A stretch of DNA of 64,000 nucleotides, taken from assembly GCA_027315345.1 (NCBI GenBank), contig DAHUYE010000060.1:1-64000 (forward strand), written 5' to 3'. The stretch's first letter is position 1, and every line of letters starts with the position of its first letter. The notes beneath the pieces are model-generated. The model saw nothing but the letters and a program-made list of their open reading frames with translations. It did no database searches and was not told the origin of the DNA. The translations under genes and the position numbers were made by a program. The stretch is from Actinomycetota bacterium (lineage in GTDB: Bacteria > Actinomycetota > Acidimicrobiia > Acidimicrobiales > JAJPHE01). This document shows, piece after piece, positions 40,910-49,043 of the stretch.

Positions 40910-42625
40910 CTACCCTCCGGCTAAGGCCCGGGCCGAGGTGCAACTCATGTCCCCGTTGGGCTCGATGACGGCATCCGGTCCCAGCTTCCACGCCGGGTTG
41001 GCGTTGAGAGCCAGGGGCGGCACCTGCCAGGCCGCCGAGGCCGGACGCAGGACGTGTTCCAGAATGGCCCAGCCGGCATTGGCGGGGAGAACCTTGTGCT
41101 CCAGCACGTCGATTACGACGGCGTCGGCGCCGGCGTCACCGAGGGCGCCGCTGTGGAAGGCCGGCACCACCACGGTGGGGATACCCAGTTCCGGATCCTG
41201 GGGGGCGGCCACGGCGTCGGCCACCGGTTCCACCGCCACCTGATCGATGCCCTGGACCGGGCAACTCAGCAGCGACCGGATGGCCGGCGCCTCATCCACG
41301 ATGGACTGGAACAGGGCGGTGGACGGGGAGATCCTGAACGGTGAGATGGAGCCGAGGGTATCGGTAAGCCCCTGCAGCCCGAGCCGGGCCACCACCCCCC
41401 AACCATCGGTTCCGGCCGGGGGGTAATAGGCCCGGCCCGGCGTCACCAGCGGGCTGAGGAGAACGACCTGGTCCACCGGGGCGTCGGGGTAGCGGGCCAG
41501 GAAGGTCTCGGCCACCAGGGACCCCTCGCTCACCGCCACCAGGCTGACCTTGTGGTGGTCCCGGGCGGCCAGGACATCGACCTGGGCGTCCATCTCCTGA
41601 TCCAGGGTGTCCAGGCCCGCCACCGTGTCCGAGGCCTGAAAGGCCCGGGGCCGGCCGGCAGCGTTGAGCCCGGCGTAGGAGAAGCGGACCTCATCGAAGG
41701 GACCGGGGAGCCAGGGACCGCTGGTCCCGTCCCACTTGGTGCCGAAACCAGAGGCGATCAGGACCGGGGCACCGCGGTCGGGGCGGTGCACGGTGGCGGC
41801 CTGGGCGGCGGCTACGGCCCGGGCCTGGCGGGCCCGGGCCCCGGCCACGGCAAAGCCGATCCCGGCCCCACCGACCACGATGATCAGCAGACCGGCCAGG
41901 GAGGCGGGCACCACCGGGAGGAAGCGCACCGAACGCCGTTCGGAGGTCACCGCCCCCACCACACCCCTCCAGGCCCAGGCGTTGAACAGGCCGCCCAGGA
42001 CGGCCACCGGGATGGAGAGCCGTCCCGGGCTGATCCCGCTGACCCCGGAGCAGATGGTCATGACCAGGAAGGTGAGAGCGATCCAGCCGATGGCCCGCAC
42101 CGGGACGGTGCGCCGCCACCAGTTCGGGGACACGGCCCCCGGTCCGACGAGCACGGCCACGGCCAGCACGGGCGGCACGGCGGCGAAGAACAACCAGGAC
42201 AGCGACACCACCGCCATCCCGAACAGCAGCATGACCCAGGGGGCCAGTAGCACCGCCGCCACGGCCGTGAAACTCAGGCTGTGCAGCCACGCCTTCAGGA
42301 AGCCGGGGCGCTCCCCCCTCCGCTCAATGGGCCAGGCCTCCCGCACGATGAGGGTGTCGAGACCGCTGCGGAAGATCAGCAGGGCCGCCAGCTCCAGGAC
42401 GAAGGCGGGCAGGGACTGGTGGTAGACGACCAGCCAGCGCAGGTCGTGGAACAGCCCGAAGGGGGCGGCGGCGGTGACCTGGGGAGCGAGTCCGCCGGCC
42501 CAGGTGGCGCCCAGGGCGGTGAGCAGGGCCGCCTCGGCCGTGGCCACGGCCACGCACAGGACGATGAGGCGGGGTTTCTCCCGGAAGATCAGCCCCGCCC
42601 GCCGTAGGGGGGGACCTTCGAGCAT
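40910..42625 (-). CDS. Membrane protein with C-terminal alpha/beta-hydrolase domain
   Basis: 571 aa. Six or so membrane helices (residues 15-270) precede an outer alpha/beta-hydrolase-type domain: VLIASGFGTKWDG, SYAGLNAAGRP, the nucleophile elbow LVAVSEGSLVAETF (A-x-S-x-G), VVLLSPLV and a late VIDVLEHKVLPANAG with a candidate His. The domain resembles cutinase/PE-PPE-like serine hydrolases acting on envelope lipids. The gene overlaps the coupling-protein gene by 37 bp and lies 3 bp before cfa, so it is in the same transcript. Function unknown. Confidence 0.75.
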   Translation of the reverse strand: MLEGPPLRRAGLIFREKPRLIVLCVAVATAEAALLTALGATWAGGLAPQVTAAAPFGLFHDLRWLVVYHQSLPAFVLELAALLIFRSGLDTLIVREAWPIERRGERPGFLKAWLHSLSFTAVAAVLLAPWVMLLFGMAVVSLSWLFFAAVPPVLAVAVLVGPGAVSPNWWRRTVPVRAIGWIALTFLVMTICSGVSGISPGRLSIPVAVLGGLFNAWAWRGVVGAVTSERRSVRFLPVVPASLAGLLIIVVGGAGIGFAVAGARARQARAVAAAQAATVHRPDRGAPVLIASGFGTKWDGTSGPWLPGPFDEVRFSYAGLNAAGRPRAFQASDTVAGLDTLDQEMDAQVDVLAARDHHKVSLVAVSEGSLVAETFLARYPDAPVDQVVLLSPLVTPGRAYYPPAGTDGWGVVARLGLQGLTDTLGSISPFRISPSTALFQSIVDEAPAIRSLLSCPVQGIDQVAVEPVADAVAAPQDPELGIPTVVVPAFHSGALGDAGADAVVIDVLEHKVLPANAGWAILEHVLRPASAAWQVPPLALNANPAWKLGPDAVIEPNGDMSCTSARALAGG

Positions 42626-44289
42626 GGAGGGAAATTTACCCGGGTGGGCGGCCGCCTATCCCCCGCCCGGCGGGCCATGAGGCGCGGGTCCTCGAACCAC
42701 GGGCGCAGGGCCATCTGGACCGGGGGCAAATGCCCGTAGAGGAGCAGCCCGTGGCCGGGAGCGATCCGGCGCAGGGCATCGGCCGGCGCCAGGCGGCGGT
42801 GGGCGACGGCCTCGGTGGTCGAGCGAGCCCCGTCGGGCCCGACCGTCCGGGATACCTCACTGTCGGCCGAGTCGCCCACCAGGCTGCTGAGGGCCTCCAG
42901 GGTGGCCGGGTCACCCACCCCGGACAGGAGGATCTTGGCCCGGTGGTTGTTGATGACCGAGGCGGCCCGGGCCCCGTAGCGGGCGGTGACCTGGGCCAGG
43001 TCCTGCCACACCGTCACCAGCTGGATACCCTGCCCCGCCCCGGTGGCGGCCAGGCCGTCGAGGTCCTCGAGCGGGGCGATGGCGGCCGCTTCGTCCAGGA
43101 CTATCAGCAGGGGCCGGGTCAGCGGCCCACCCGTGGCGGCGCAGCGCTCGTAGACGGTCCGGACCACCTGGTCGACCAGGGCGGTGAAGAGCGGCCGGAG
43201 CCGGCGCTGCTCATGGGCGGGGGCGCACAGGAACAGGGAGTGGGCGCCGCCGTCGAGGAGCGGACCGGGGTCGATGACGGCGCCGGCCTCGGCGGCGGAG
43301 AGATCGGGTTCGGCAAAAGGATCCAGCACGGTCTCGGTGGTGGTGAAGATCGAACTGCGGGCCCGCTCCTCCCGGCCGAAGCTGGCCGTGGCCGCCAGCA
43401 GGGCCGGCTGGTGACCGAGGCCGGCCAGCACGTCGAGCACCTCTTCGGTCTCCTGGGTATCGACCCAGCGGACCACGTCCGCCATGGTCCGGTCCGAGAC
43501 CGCCGCCGCCAGGAGCAGCGGGGCCAGCAACTTGGCGCTGGTGGCGTACCAGAATTCCGAATCGGCCGAGCCGGGTTGGCCGGAGCGGGCCGCCTCGATC
43601 AGCGCCGACGCCGTCCGCCTGGCCCCGGCCCAGGTCCTGGCTCCAGCCAGGGGGGACCAGGCGTCGGCGGGCAGACCGGTGCAGCCGGCCGGGTCGTAGA
43701 TCCAGACCCGCCCGGCCCGGCGGCGGGCGGCCAGGGTGTCGCGCACCAGGTCGGTCTTGACGCTGGCGGCCAGGACCGGCCCGTCCCACTCCAACAGGGC
43801 CGGGACGGCCAGCCCGCTCGTCTTCATGGTCTGGGTCGGTCCCACCACCAGCACCGACTGGCGGGCCTCGGCGGCCAGCAGCACCCCCCGGCCCCGGCCC
43901 CAGCGCCCGAGCACCAGCCGGCCCGGCTCCGGTCCGGGGACGACCAGGGCCCGGAGCTGGGTCCGGGTGGCCCAGCTGGCCCCGCCGGGATCGAAGGCGG
44001 CCCGGCGCCGAAGCCTCCGGGGCCGGGTCCGGCCCTGTCGTCGCGGTAGCCACGGGCGGGGGCGGGGGCGGGGGCGGGGGCGGCGGCGCTGGGACCGGAC
44101 CCGGCCCGGGCGTGGCGTCGCCTTCCACGCCGACCAGGCCAGCCACCCCGCGACTCCCGCCACCCCGAGGGCGACGGCCAGCCCATGGTGGCCCCGGGCC
44201 CACACGACCAACTCGACCAGAGCGGCGCCGGTCATGAGCTCACCGGCCCCGGAGGGGGAGGCGGAGCCGGCCGGGCGCTTCGGGCTCAT
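42589..44289 (-). CDS. Type IV coupling protein (VirD4/TraG-type ATPase)
   Basis: 566 aa from ATG 44289 (ATGA overlap with the VirB4-like stop). One or two N-terminal membrane helices, an Arg/Pro-rich stretch (residues 55-90), then the ATPase: Walker A VLVVGPTQTMKTSGLAVPAL, in which Met replaces the usual Gly before Lys, ASVKTDLVRDT, Walker B LLIVLDEAAAIAPLEDLDGL and QLVTVWQDLAQVTARYG. Coupling proteins bring substrates to a type IV channel. The usual relaxase partner is not in view. Confidence 0.88.
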   Translation of the reverse strand: MSPKRPAGSASPSGAGELMTGAALVELVVWARGHHGLAVALGVAGVAGWLAWSAWKATPRPGRVRSQRRRPRPRPRPRPWLPRRQGRTRPRRLRRRAAFDPGGASWATRTQLRALVVPGPEPGRLVLGRWGRGRGVLLAAEARQSVLVVGPTQTMKTSGLAVPALLEWDGPVLAASVKTDLVRDTLAARRRAGRVWIYDPAGCTGLPADAWSPLAGARTWAGARRTASALIEAARSGQPGSADSEFWYATSAKLLAPLLLAAAVSDRTMADVVRWVDTQETEEVLDVLAGLGHQPALLAATASFGREERARSSIFTTTETVLDPFAEPDLSAAEAGAVIDPGPLLDGGAHSLFLCAPAHEQRRLRPLFTALVDQVVRTVYERCAATGGPLTRPLLIVLDEAAAIAPLEDLDGLAATGAGQGIQLVTVWQDLAQVTARYGARAASVINNHRAKILLSGVGDPATLEALSSLVGDSADSEVSRTVGPDGARSTTEAVAHRRLAPADALRRIAPGHGLLLYGHLPPVQMALRPWFEDPRLMARRAGDRRPPTRVNFPPCSKVPPYGGRG

Positions 44290-45548
44290 GGGCGCTCTGG
44301 GCCGGGCCGGCCGGCCATGCGGGCATCGGTGTCGACCAGCCTGGCCTCCAGGTCGGACAGGCGGTGCTCGACCAGGAAGGAGCGCCGGCCGACCTTCCAC
44401 AGACCCACGCCCCGCCCGAGCCGGGGGAGCAGATCGACCTCGGTGCCGGACAGCCCCAGCAGTTCCTGGGAGGCGGCGGCCTCCCCGTGGGACTGGGCGT
44501 AGACCACCCGGGTCTCCGAGTCGGACAGCAGGCCCTCGGCCAGGAGGACCTGCTCGGAGCCGGCCGGCCCCGCCGCCCGCAGATCGGACAGGCGGTGCAG
44601 CACGGCCAGGTTGGCCACGCCGTAGGCCCGGGAGAGTTTCCAGCACGCCTGAAGCCAGCGGGCCACGCCCAGGTTGGACAGGATGGCCCAGGCCTCGTCC
44701 ACCACCAGCAGCCGCGGCCGAGGCGTGGACCGGTCCAGGGTGGCCTGGACCCAGGCGGTGGCGCAGGCCATGAGCACCGGCAGCGCCGCCGACCCGTAGA
44801 CGGCGGACAGGTCGAGGACCACCAGGGGTCCGTCGACCCGCAGGCCCCGGGTGGTGGGGCCGTCGAACATCCCCCGGAGGTCCCCGGTCACCAGCCTTCT
44901 CAGCTCCAGGGCGACCTCCCGGCCGTCCTCGGACAGGGTGCGGGCGTCACTGGCCAGGGCCCCGGCCCGGGCCTCGTCCGGGCGCAGGAGGGCATCCACC
45001 ACATGGGCCACCAGGGGCCGGCCGCCGTTGCGCTGGGCCGCCTCGGTCAGGGCCACGTCCAGGCAGGCCCGCTCCCGGGGGTTGAGGGTCCGACCCAGGC
45101 AGGCCTCGGCCAGGGCGGCCAGGAGGGCCGAACGGCGGTCATCGGGCCGGGCGGCCGTCATGGAGGCGCCCTCCAGCGGGTTCAGGCGCAGCTTTCCCCC
45201 CGGGGCCAGCGTCAGCGGCTCTACCCCCCAGGCCCGGGCCAGCGGGCCGTACTCCCCTTTGGGATCGATGACCCAGGCCTGGGCTCCGAGGAGGGACTGG
45301 CGCCATAGGTAGGTCTTGACCAACGAGCTCTTGCCCCGGCCGATCTGGCCCACCACCACCATGTTGGGGTTGGTCAACACGCCGGCGGCATAGAGGTCGA
45401 AGGGGTCGTAACAGAAGGAGCCCCCCAGCAGATCCCGGCCGACGTACGGGCCGGTCGCCCCCAGGACGGGCTCAGCCATGAACGGGAACAGAGCACCGAC
45501 GTGGGCGCTGGTGGCCCGGTGGGCCGGGGGCAGGGACAGGCCGGTCAT
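44286..45548 (-). CDS. VirB4/TraE-type ATPase (C-terminal motor domain)
   Basis: 420 aa. Walker A is VVVGQIGRGKSSLVKTYL, followed by AWVIDPKGEYGPLA and Walker B RLLVVDEAWAILSN; LAVLHRLSDL and SDSETRVVYAQS complete the VirB4/HerA-like motor. The N-terminal VirB4 domain is missing and appears to be supplied by the next gene upstream (SCO6880-type). ATG 45548 overlaps that gene's stop by ATGA. It energises pilin or substrate movement at the inner membrane. Confidence 0.88.
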   Translation of the reverse strand: MTGLSLPPAHRATSAHVGALFPFMAEPVLGATGPYVGRDLLGGSFCYDPFDLYAAGVLTNPNMVVVGQIGRGKSSLVKTYLWRQSLLGAQAWVIDPKGEYGPLARAWGVEPLTLAPGGKLRLNPLEGASMTAARPDDRRSALLAALAEACLGRTLNPRERACLDVALTEAAQRNGGRPLVAHVVDALLRPDEARAGALASDARTLSEDGREVALELRRLVTGDLRGMFDGPTTRGLRVDGPLVVLDLSAVYGSAALPVLMACATAWVQATLDRSTPRPRLLVVDEAWAILSNLGVARWLQACWKLSRAYGVANLAVLHRLSDLRAAGPAGSEQVLLAEGLLSDSETRVVYAQSHGEAAASQELLGLSGTEVDLLPRLGRGVGLWKVGRRSFLVEHRLSDLEARLVDTDARMAGRPGPERP

Positions 45549-46975
45549 CGCAGTCCCCGGCCCATGGGCAAGGTGAAGGTGAGGGCCTCTTCCTGCTGGC
45601 CGTACAGGCGGCGCAGGTCCAGGCGAGACTGGGCCGCGGCCCGTTCCACCTCCGAGCAGGACCGCTCCAGGGATGAAAGGTCCGTCCCGGTCACGGTGAT
45701 GTAACCGCTGAAGCGGATGTCGGCGTGGCCGTCGGCCAGCTCGGCCTCCCGCCGGGCCATCCCCTCGGCCTGACGCTGGCGGCGGGCGGTGGCCATGAAG
45801 CCGCCCCGGCGGCGCAGTTCCTCATCGGCGGCGGCCCCGGTGCGGACCGATTCGACCTCCCGGGCCGCCCGCTTGGGTCCGACCGGCTCCATGGTCACCG
45901 ACACCACCCGCACGGCCGGGACCATGAGGAGCAACGGGACCAGAAAGTCGGGACCGACCTCGGTGCGGGGCCACTCCGCCACCCAGTAGGTGGCGTGCCA
46001 GGCCCCGTCGGTTCGCACCGCCGACCAGGTCGACTCCACCGCCACCGGCCACGGGGTTCGCCAGTGACCGGTCCCCCCGTGGAAGCCCGCCGCCAGGGCC
46101 GCCCCCAGGCCCACCCCGCTCAGGGTCCGGCTCACGTCGATGTCGGCGGCCCGCAGGCCCGTCTCCAGCATGGCCAGCTCGGCCGCCACCGACTCGAGGA
46201 GAGCGACCCGTCCCCGGCCCGAACCGTCCCGCCGGCGCCGGAGGCGGCGGGCCGACACGGACAGGACCACCAGGGTCTCGTGCCGGGGGGTAAGAGGCCC
46301 GGCCCGGCCGATCAGCTCGGCGTAGGACCGGGCCGCTTCGGGCGGGGCATCGGGGTCCAGCCGTTCGGCCATGGATTCCTGGAGCCCGTCCGCATCCCCG
46401 GGATGGACCCGCTCGACCCACTGCAGGCGGTGCACGACCGAGCCCTCCCGGGCCAGGCCGGCCAGCACAGCCGCCCAGCCCGCCAACCGGCGCTGTTTGT
46501 CCTCGGGATCCAGCAGGGCGAAACCGGCCCCGGACGCCTCCAGGACGGCCGAGGCGGTCCCGTCCCGGCCGTCGATGACCACCCCCATCCGGGCCCGAGC
46601 CGATCCGTGCTCGACCAGACGGCAGCCCCGTAAGGCCGGGGGAGGCTCCGGAGCAGGATCGCCCCGGCTATGAGCCCCGCCCCGCCAGCGCCGGGACCCG
46701 GACAGACGGTGGAGCCCCCAACTCCAGATGACGGGTGCCCACTCCTCGCTGGTCCGGCCCGACACCGGCACGAAAGCGGCGGCCAGACCCACGGCCACGG
46801 CGCCGGCGGCCACCACCATGCCCACGGCCATGGGCAGGACGCGGAGGGCACCCACCGCCCCCACCAGGCCGGCCCCGACGCAGAGAACCTGACCGCCGCC
46901 CAGCCCGGCCACCAGGCCCTTCCTCTCCAGCGGGCCGAACCGGTAGCGGCCCCCCGGGCTACCGGCCTCGCTCAA
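45545..46975 (-). CDS. SCO6880-type conjugation protein (PrgI/VirB3 plus VirB4 N-domain)
   Basis: 476 aa from TTG 46975, whose TTGA overlaps the TrbL-like stop; the first residues SEAGSPGGRYRFGPLERKG match the SCO6880 family. Two membrane helices follow (residues about 25-70), then a soluble domain ending ADIRFSGYITVTGTDLSSLE and QQEEALTFTLPMGRGL. Members accompany VirB4-type ATPases in actinobacterial integrative elements and look like a VirB3-VirB4 N-terminal fusion. The frame remains open upstream, but that is TrbL shadow. Confidence 0.82.
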   Translation of the reverse strand: MSEAGSPGGRYRFGPLERKGLVAGLGGGQVLCVGAGLVGAVGALRVLPMAVGMVVAAGAVAVGLAAAFVPVSGRTSEEWAPVIWSWGLHRLSGSRRWRGGAHSRGDPAPEPPPALRGCRLVEHGSARARMGVVIDGRDGTASAVLEASGAGFALLDPEDKQRRLAGWAAVLAGLAREGSVVHRLQWVERVHPGDADGLQESMAERLDPDAPPEAARSYAELIGRAGPLTPRHETLVVLSVSARRLRRRRDGSGRGRVALLESVAAELAMLETGLRAADIDVSRTLSGVGLGAALAAGFHGGTGHWRTPWPVAVESTWSAVRTDGAWHATYWVAEWPRTEVGPDFLVPLLLMVPAVRVVSVTMEPVGPKRAAREVESVRTGAAADEELRRRGGFMATARRQRQAEGMARREAELADGHADIRFSGYITVTGTDLSSLERSCSEVERAAAQSRLDLRRLYGQQEEALTFTLPMGRGLR

Positions 46976-48009
46976 GCGGGGTCCCCCTCCGCCTCGGCCG
47001 GGAAGTCGAGACCGTCCAGCGGGCCGGACCGGGTCGGGGCGGTCAGGAAACGGACCGGGTCGGAGGCCACCACCTCGGTCAGACCGGCGCCGGCTCCGGC
47101 TCCCGCCGCGACCCCGCCCAGACTCCAGGCCGTCGAGGCGGCGGCCGCGACCCCCCGCCGGCCGGTGCCGGCCAGATGGGAGACAGCCGAGAACTCCGCC
47201 AGCGGGACGAGGCGCAGGAGCGCCATCGGGGTCAGGGTCGCCAGCAGCAACATGGCCGTGCCCGTGACGATGGCGCTGAAGCCGGCTCCGGAACCGACCG
47301 CAGCGGCCCCCAGGCCGAGGACGGCCACGATCACGAACTTGGACAGGATCAGGGCCACCAGCACCTCGGCCAGGCGCCGGGCGATGGAGGCGGCCGCCGG
47401 CCAGACCATGGTGGCCAGGGCCAGGGGTAGGAACAGGGTGGCGGCGTCGATGGCCACCGACCGGACGATCAACTCCAGCCAGATCAGGAAACCGCCTACC
47501 ACGACCACCAGGGCGATGAAAAAGCCCATGAACACGGGGGCGTTGGTGGCCAGTGAGCCCAGGCCGGTTCCCATGGCGGTGACGAACCGGGCCACGTCGG
47601 CGCCCGACCCGCCCGCCACCAGATCCGAGAGGTGGTCGGCCACGGCCACGCCCAGCTGCACCAGCTCCACCGCGCTCAGGGTCAGGATGACGGCCAGGGG
47701 AAGCTGGATGACGGCGGCCCGCACCAGCAGGCCGGGGTCCTGGCGCGCCACGGCCTGAATGGCGCTGGCAGCCAGGAAGATCAGCAGGACGGCGGTGCCG
47801 ATGTCGGTCATGACCGCGTAGCGCCCGGCGAAGAAAGCCGCCCCCACCAGCGGCCCGGTGGTAACCGACAGGACGGCGCCGACCTGGTCCATGAGCCACC
47901 GGGCCGAATCGGCCACCGAAGCGGACATGGCCGACAGGACGGCCGAGGCTCCCACCCCGGCGGCCTGGGAGACCAGTCCGTTCAGGCCGGGGATGCCCGC
48001 CAGGATCAC
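46972..48009 (-). CDS. TrbL/VirB6-like channel protein
   Basis: 345 aa from GTG 48009 (GTGA overlap with the pilin-like stop). Six to seven membrane helices, a central GFFIALVVVVGGFLIWLELI, a conserved-looking AIDAATLFLPLALATMVWPA, and a cytosolic Gly/Ala-rich tail. The layout matches TrbL/VirB6 inner-membrane channel proteins of type IV systems, and its neighbours support this. Confidence 0.82.
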   Translation of the reverse strand: MILAGIPGLNGLVSQAAGVGASAVLSAMSASVADSARWLMDQVGAVLSVTTGPLVGAAFFAGRYAVMTDIGTAVLLIFLAASAIQAVARQDPGLLVRAAVIQLPLAVILTLSAVELVQLGVAVADHLSDLVAGGSGADVARFVTAMGTGLGSLATNAPVFMGFFIALVVVVGGFLIWLELIVRSVAIDAATLFLPLALATMVWPAAASIARRLAEVLVALILSKFVIVAVLGLGAAAVGSGAGFSAIVTGTAMLLLATLTPMALLRLVPLAEFSAVSHLAGTGRRGVAAAASTAWSLGGVAAGAGAGAGLTEVVASDPVRFLTAPTRSGPLDGLDFPAEAEGDPA

Positions 48010-48305
48010 TTGATGCTGCTCCCGGCCTGGAAGAACCACTGGATCAGGGAGGGAGCCGCTCCGACGATGAGGGCAGCCAGGCCCGAGACCAGCACGGCCC
48101 GCCGGCCGCTGACGGCCTGGTTGAAGTTCTGGCTGTGCGAGCCGATGGCCCACGAGGCCGCCCCGATGAGCACCCCGACCAGAGCGATGGCCAGGGCCCA
48201 CCACTCCAGGCCCTGGGTCAGATGCATGAGTTCGCTGCCGCCCGGCAGGGCGGTGGGATCGGGGGTCGTACCCCCGCTGAAGATGGCCACGGTCCCTAGT
48301 TCCAT
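48006..48305 (-). CDS. VirB2/TrbC-like pilin-type protein
   Basis: 99 aa with two hydrophobic helices (residues 33-53 and 70-90) joined by a short polar loop containing GSHSQNFNQAVSGRRAV. A polar start (MELGTVAIFSGGTTPDPTAL) lies outside. The two-helix hairpin plus the basic loop is the VirB2/TrbC pilin pattern, also seen in actinobacterial conjugation loci. It is the first gene of the minus-strand operon. Confidence 0.78.
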   Translation of the reverse strand: MELGTVAIFSGGTTPDPTALPGGSELMHLTQGLEWWALAIALVGVLIGAASWAIGSHSQNFNQAVSGRRAVLVSGLAALIVGAAPSLIQWFFQAGSSIK

Positions 48306-48355
48306 CGGCGCCTCCCGCTCCGTGCCCGGGCGCCCAGTGCGCCCTGGCCCGTCTC

Positions 48356-48384
48356 AGCGTAGAGAACTTTTCATGTTGTTTCAA
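48356..48384 (-). promoter_or_regulatory. Candidate promoter of the type IV-like operon
   Basis: On the minus strand TTGAAA (48384-48379) and TACGCT (48361-48356) are 17 bp apart; the start point would be about 45 bp from the pilin ATG. The surrounding 40 bp are strikingly AT-rich for this window. The -10 box is weak (T, A and final T conserved). The same region must serve the divergent transglycosylase gene. Confidence 0.4.
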
Positions 48385-48413
48385 TAATTTTGATGGTTTA
48401 ACGTCGTCGACTC

Positions 48414-49043
48414 GTGGTGTACACGGTCGGAGTCAGGGCGGTGGCGGGGCTGCTGGCGCTGGCCGGCTTCTTCCTGGCCGCTGCGGCTCTGGCCCTGGGG
48501 GCCGGGCTGGCTTGGGCGGGCGGGGAAGCCGTCCCGGCCGGAGCCGACCCGCCGCCCCCCACCGCCGGCGGTCCGACGGGAGGCCTGGGGTCCATCCCGA
48601 CGGCCATGCTCGGCTTGTACGGGGCGGCCGCGCCGGGCACCTGCGCCGGGTTGCCCTGGCAGGTGCTGGCCGCCATCGGGACGGTGGAGTCGGACAACGG
48701 AACGTCCCAGGCGCCGGGCGTGCAATCGGGAGCCAACTTCGCCGGGGCCGAGGGGGTGATGCAGTTCGAACCGGCCACCTTCGCCGAGTACTCCCGACCG
48801 GTGCCCGCCGGCGGGGCCGATCCGCCCAGCCCCTATGACGCCACCGATGCCGTCTGGGCGGCGGCCCGGCTCCTCTGCGCCGACGGCGCCCGGTCCGGTG
48901 ACCTGCCGGGCGCCATCTACGCCTACAACCACTCCGCCGCCTACGTCACCCAGGTCTGGGAGCTGGCCGTCGCCTACGGCATGCCGGTGACGGATCAGTC
49001 CTTTAGAGGTCTCCAAGCCTTAGCCTGGTCGGGGTGGATCTGA
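48414..49043 (+). CDS. Lytic transglycosylase (VirB1-like)
   Basis: 209 aa from GTG 48414. A signal anchor (VAGLLALAGFFLAAAALALG) is followed by a Pro/Gly linker and an SLT-type domain: WQVLAAIGTVESDNGTSQAP with the catalytic Glu, GAEGVMQFEPATFAEY, and AIYAYNHSAAYVTQVWELA. It opens peptidoglycan for envelope machines. It faces away from the pilin gene and overlaps the sensor kinase gene by 10 bp. Confidence 0.85.
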   Translation: MVYTVGVRAVAGLLALAGFFLAAAALALGAGLAWAGGEAVPAGADPPPPTAGGPTGGLGSIPTAMLGLYGAAAPGTCAGLPWQVLAAIGTVESDNGTSQAPGVQSGANFAGAEGVMQFEPATFAEYSRPVPAGGADPPSPYDATDAVWAAARLLCADGARSGDLPGAIYAYNHSAAYVTQVWELAVAYGMPVTDQSFRGLQALAWSGWI

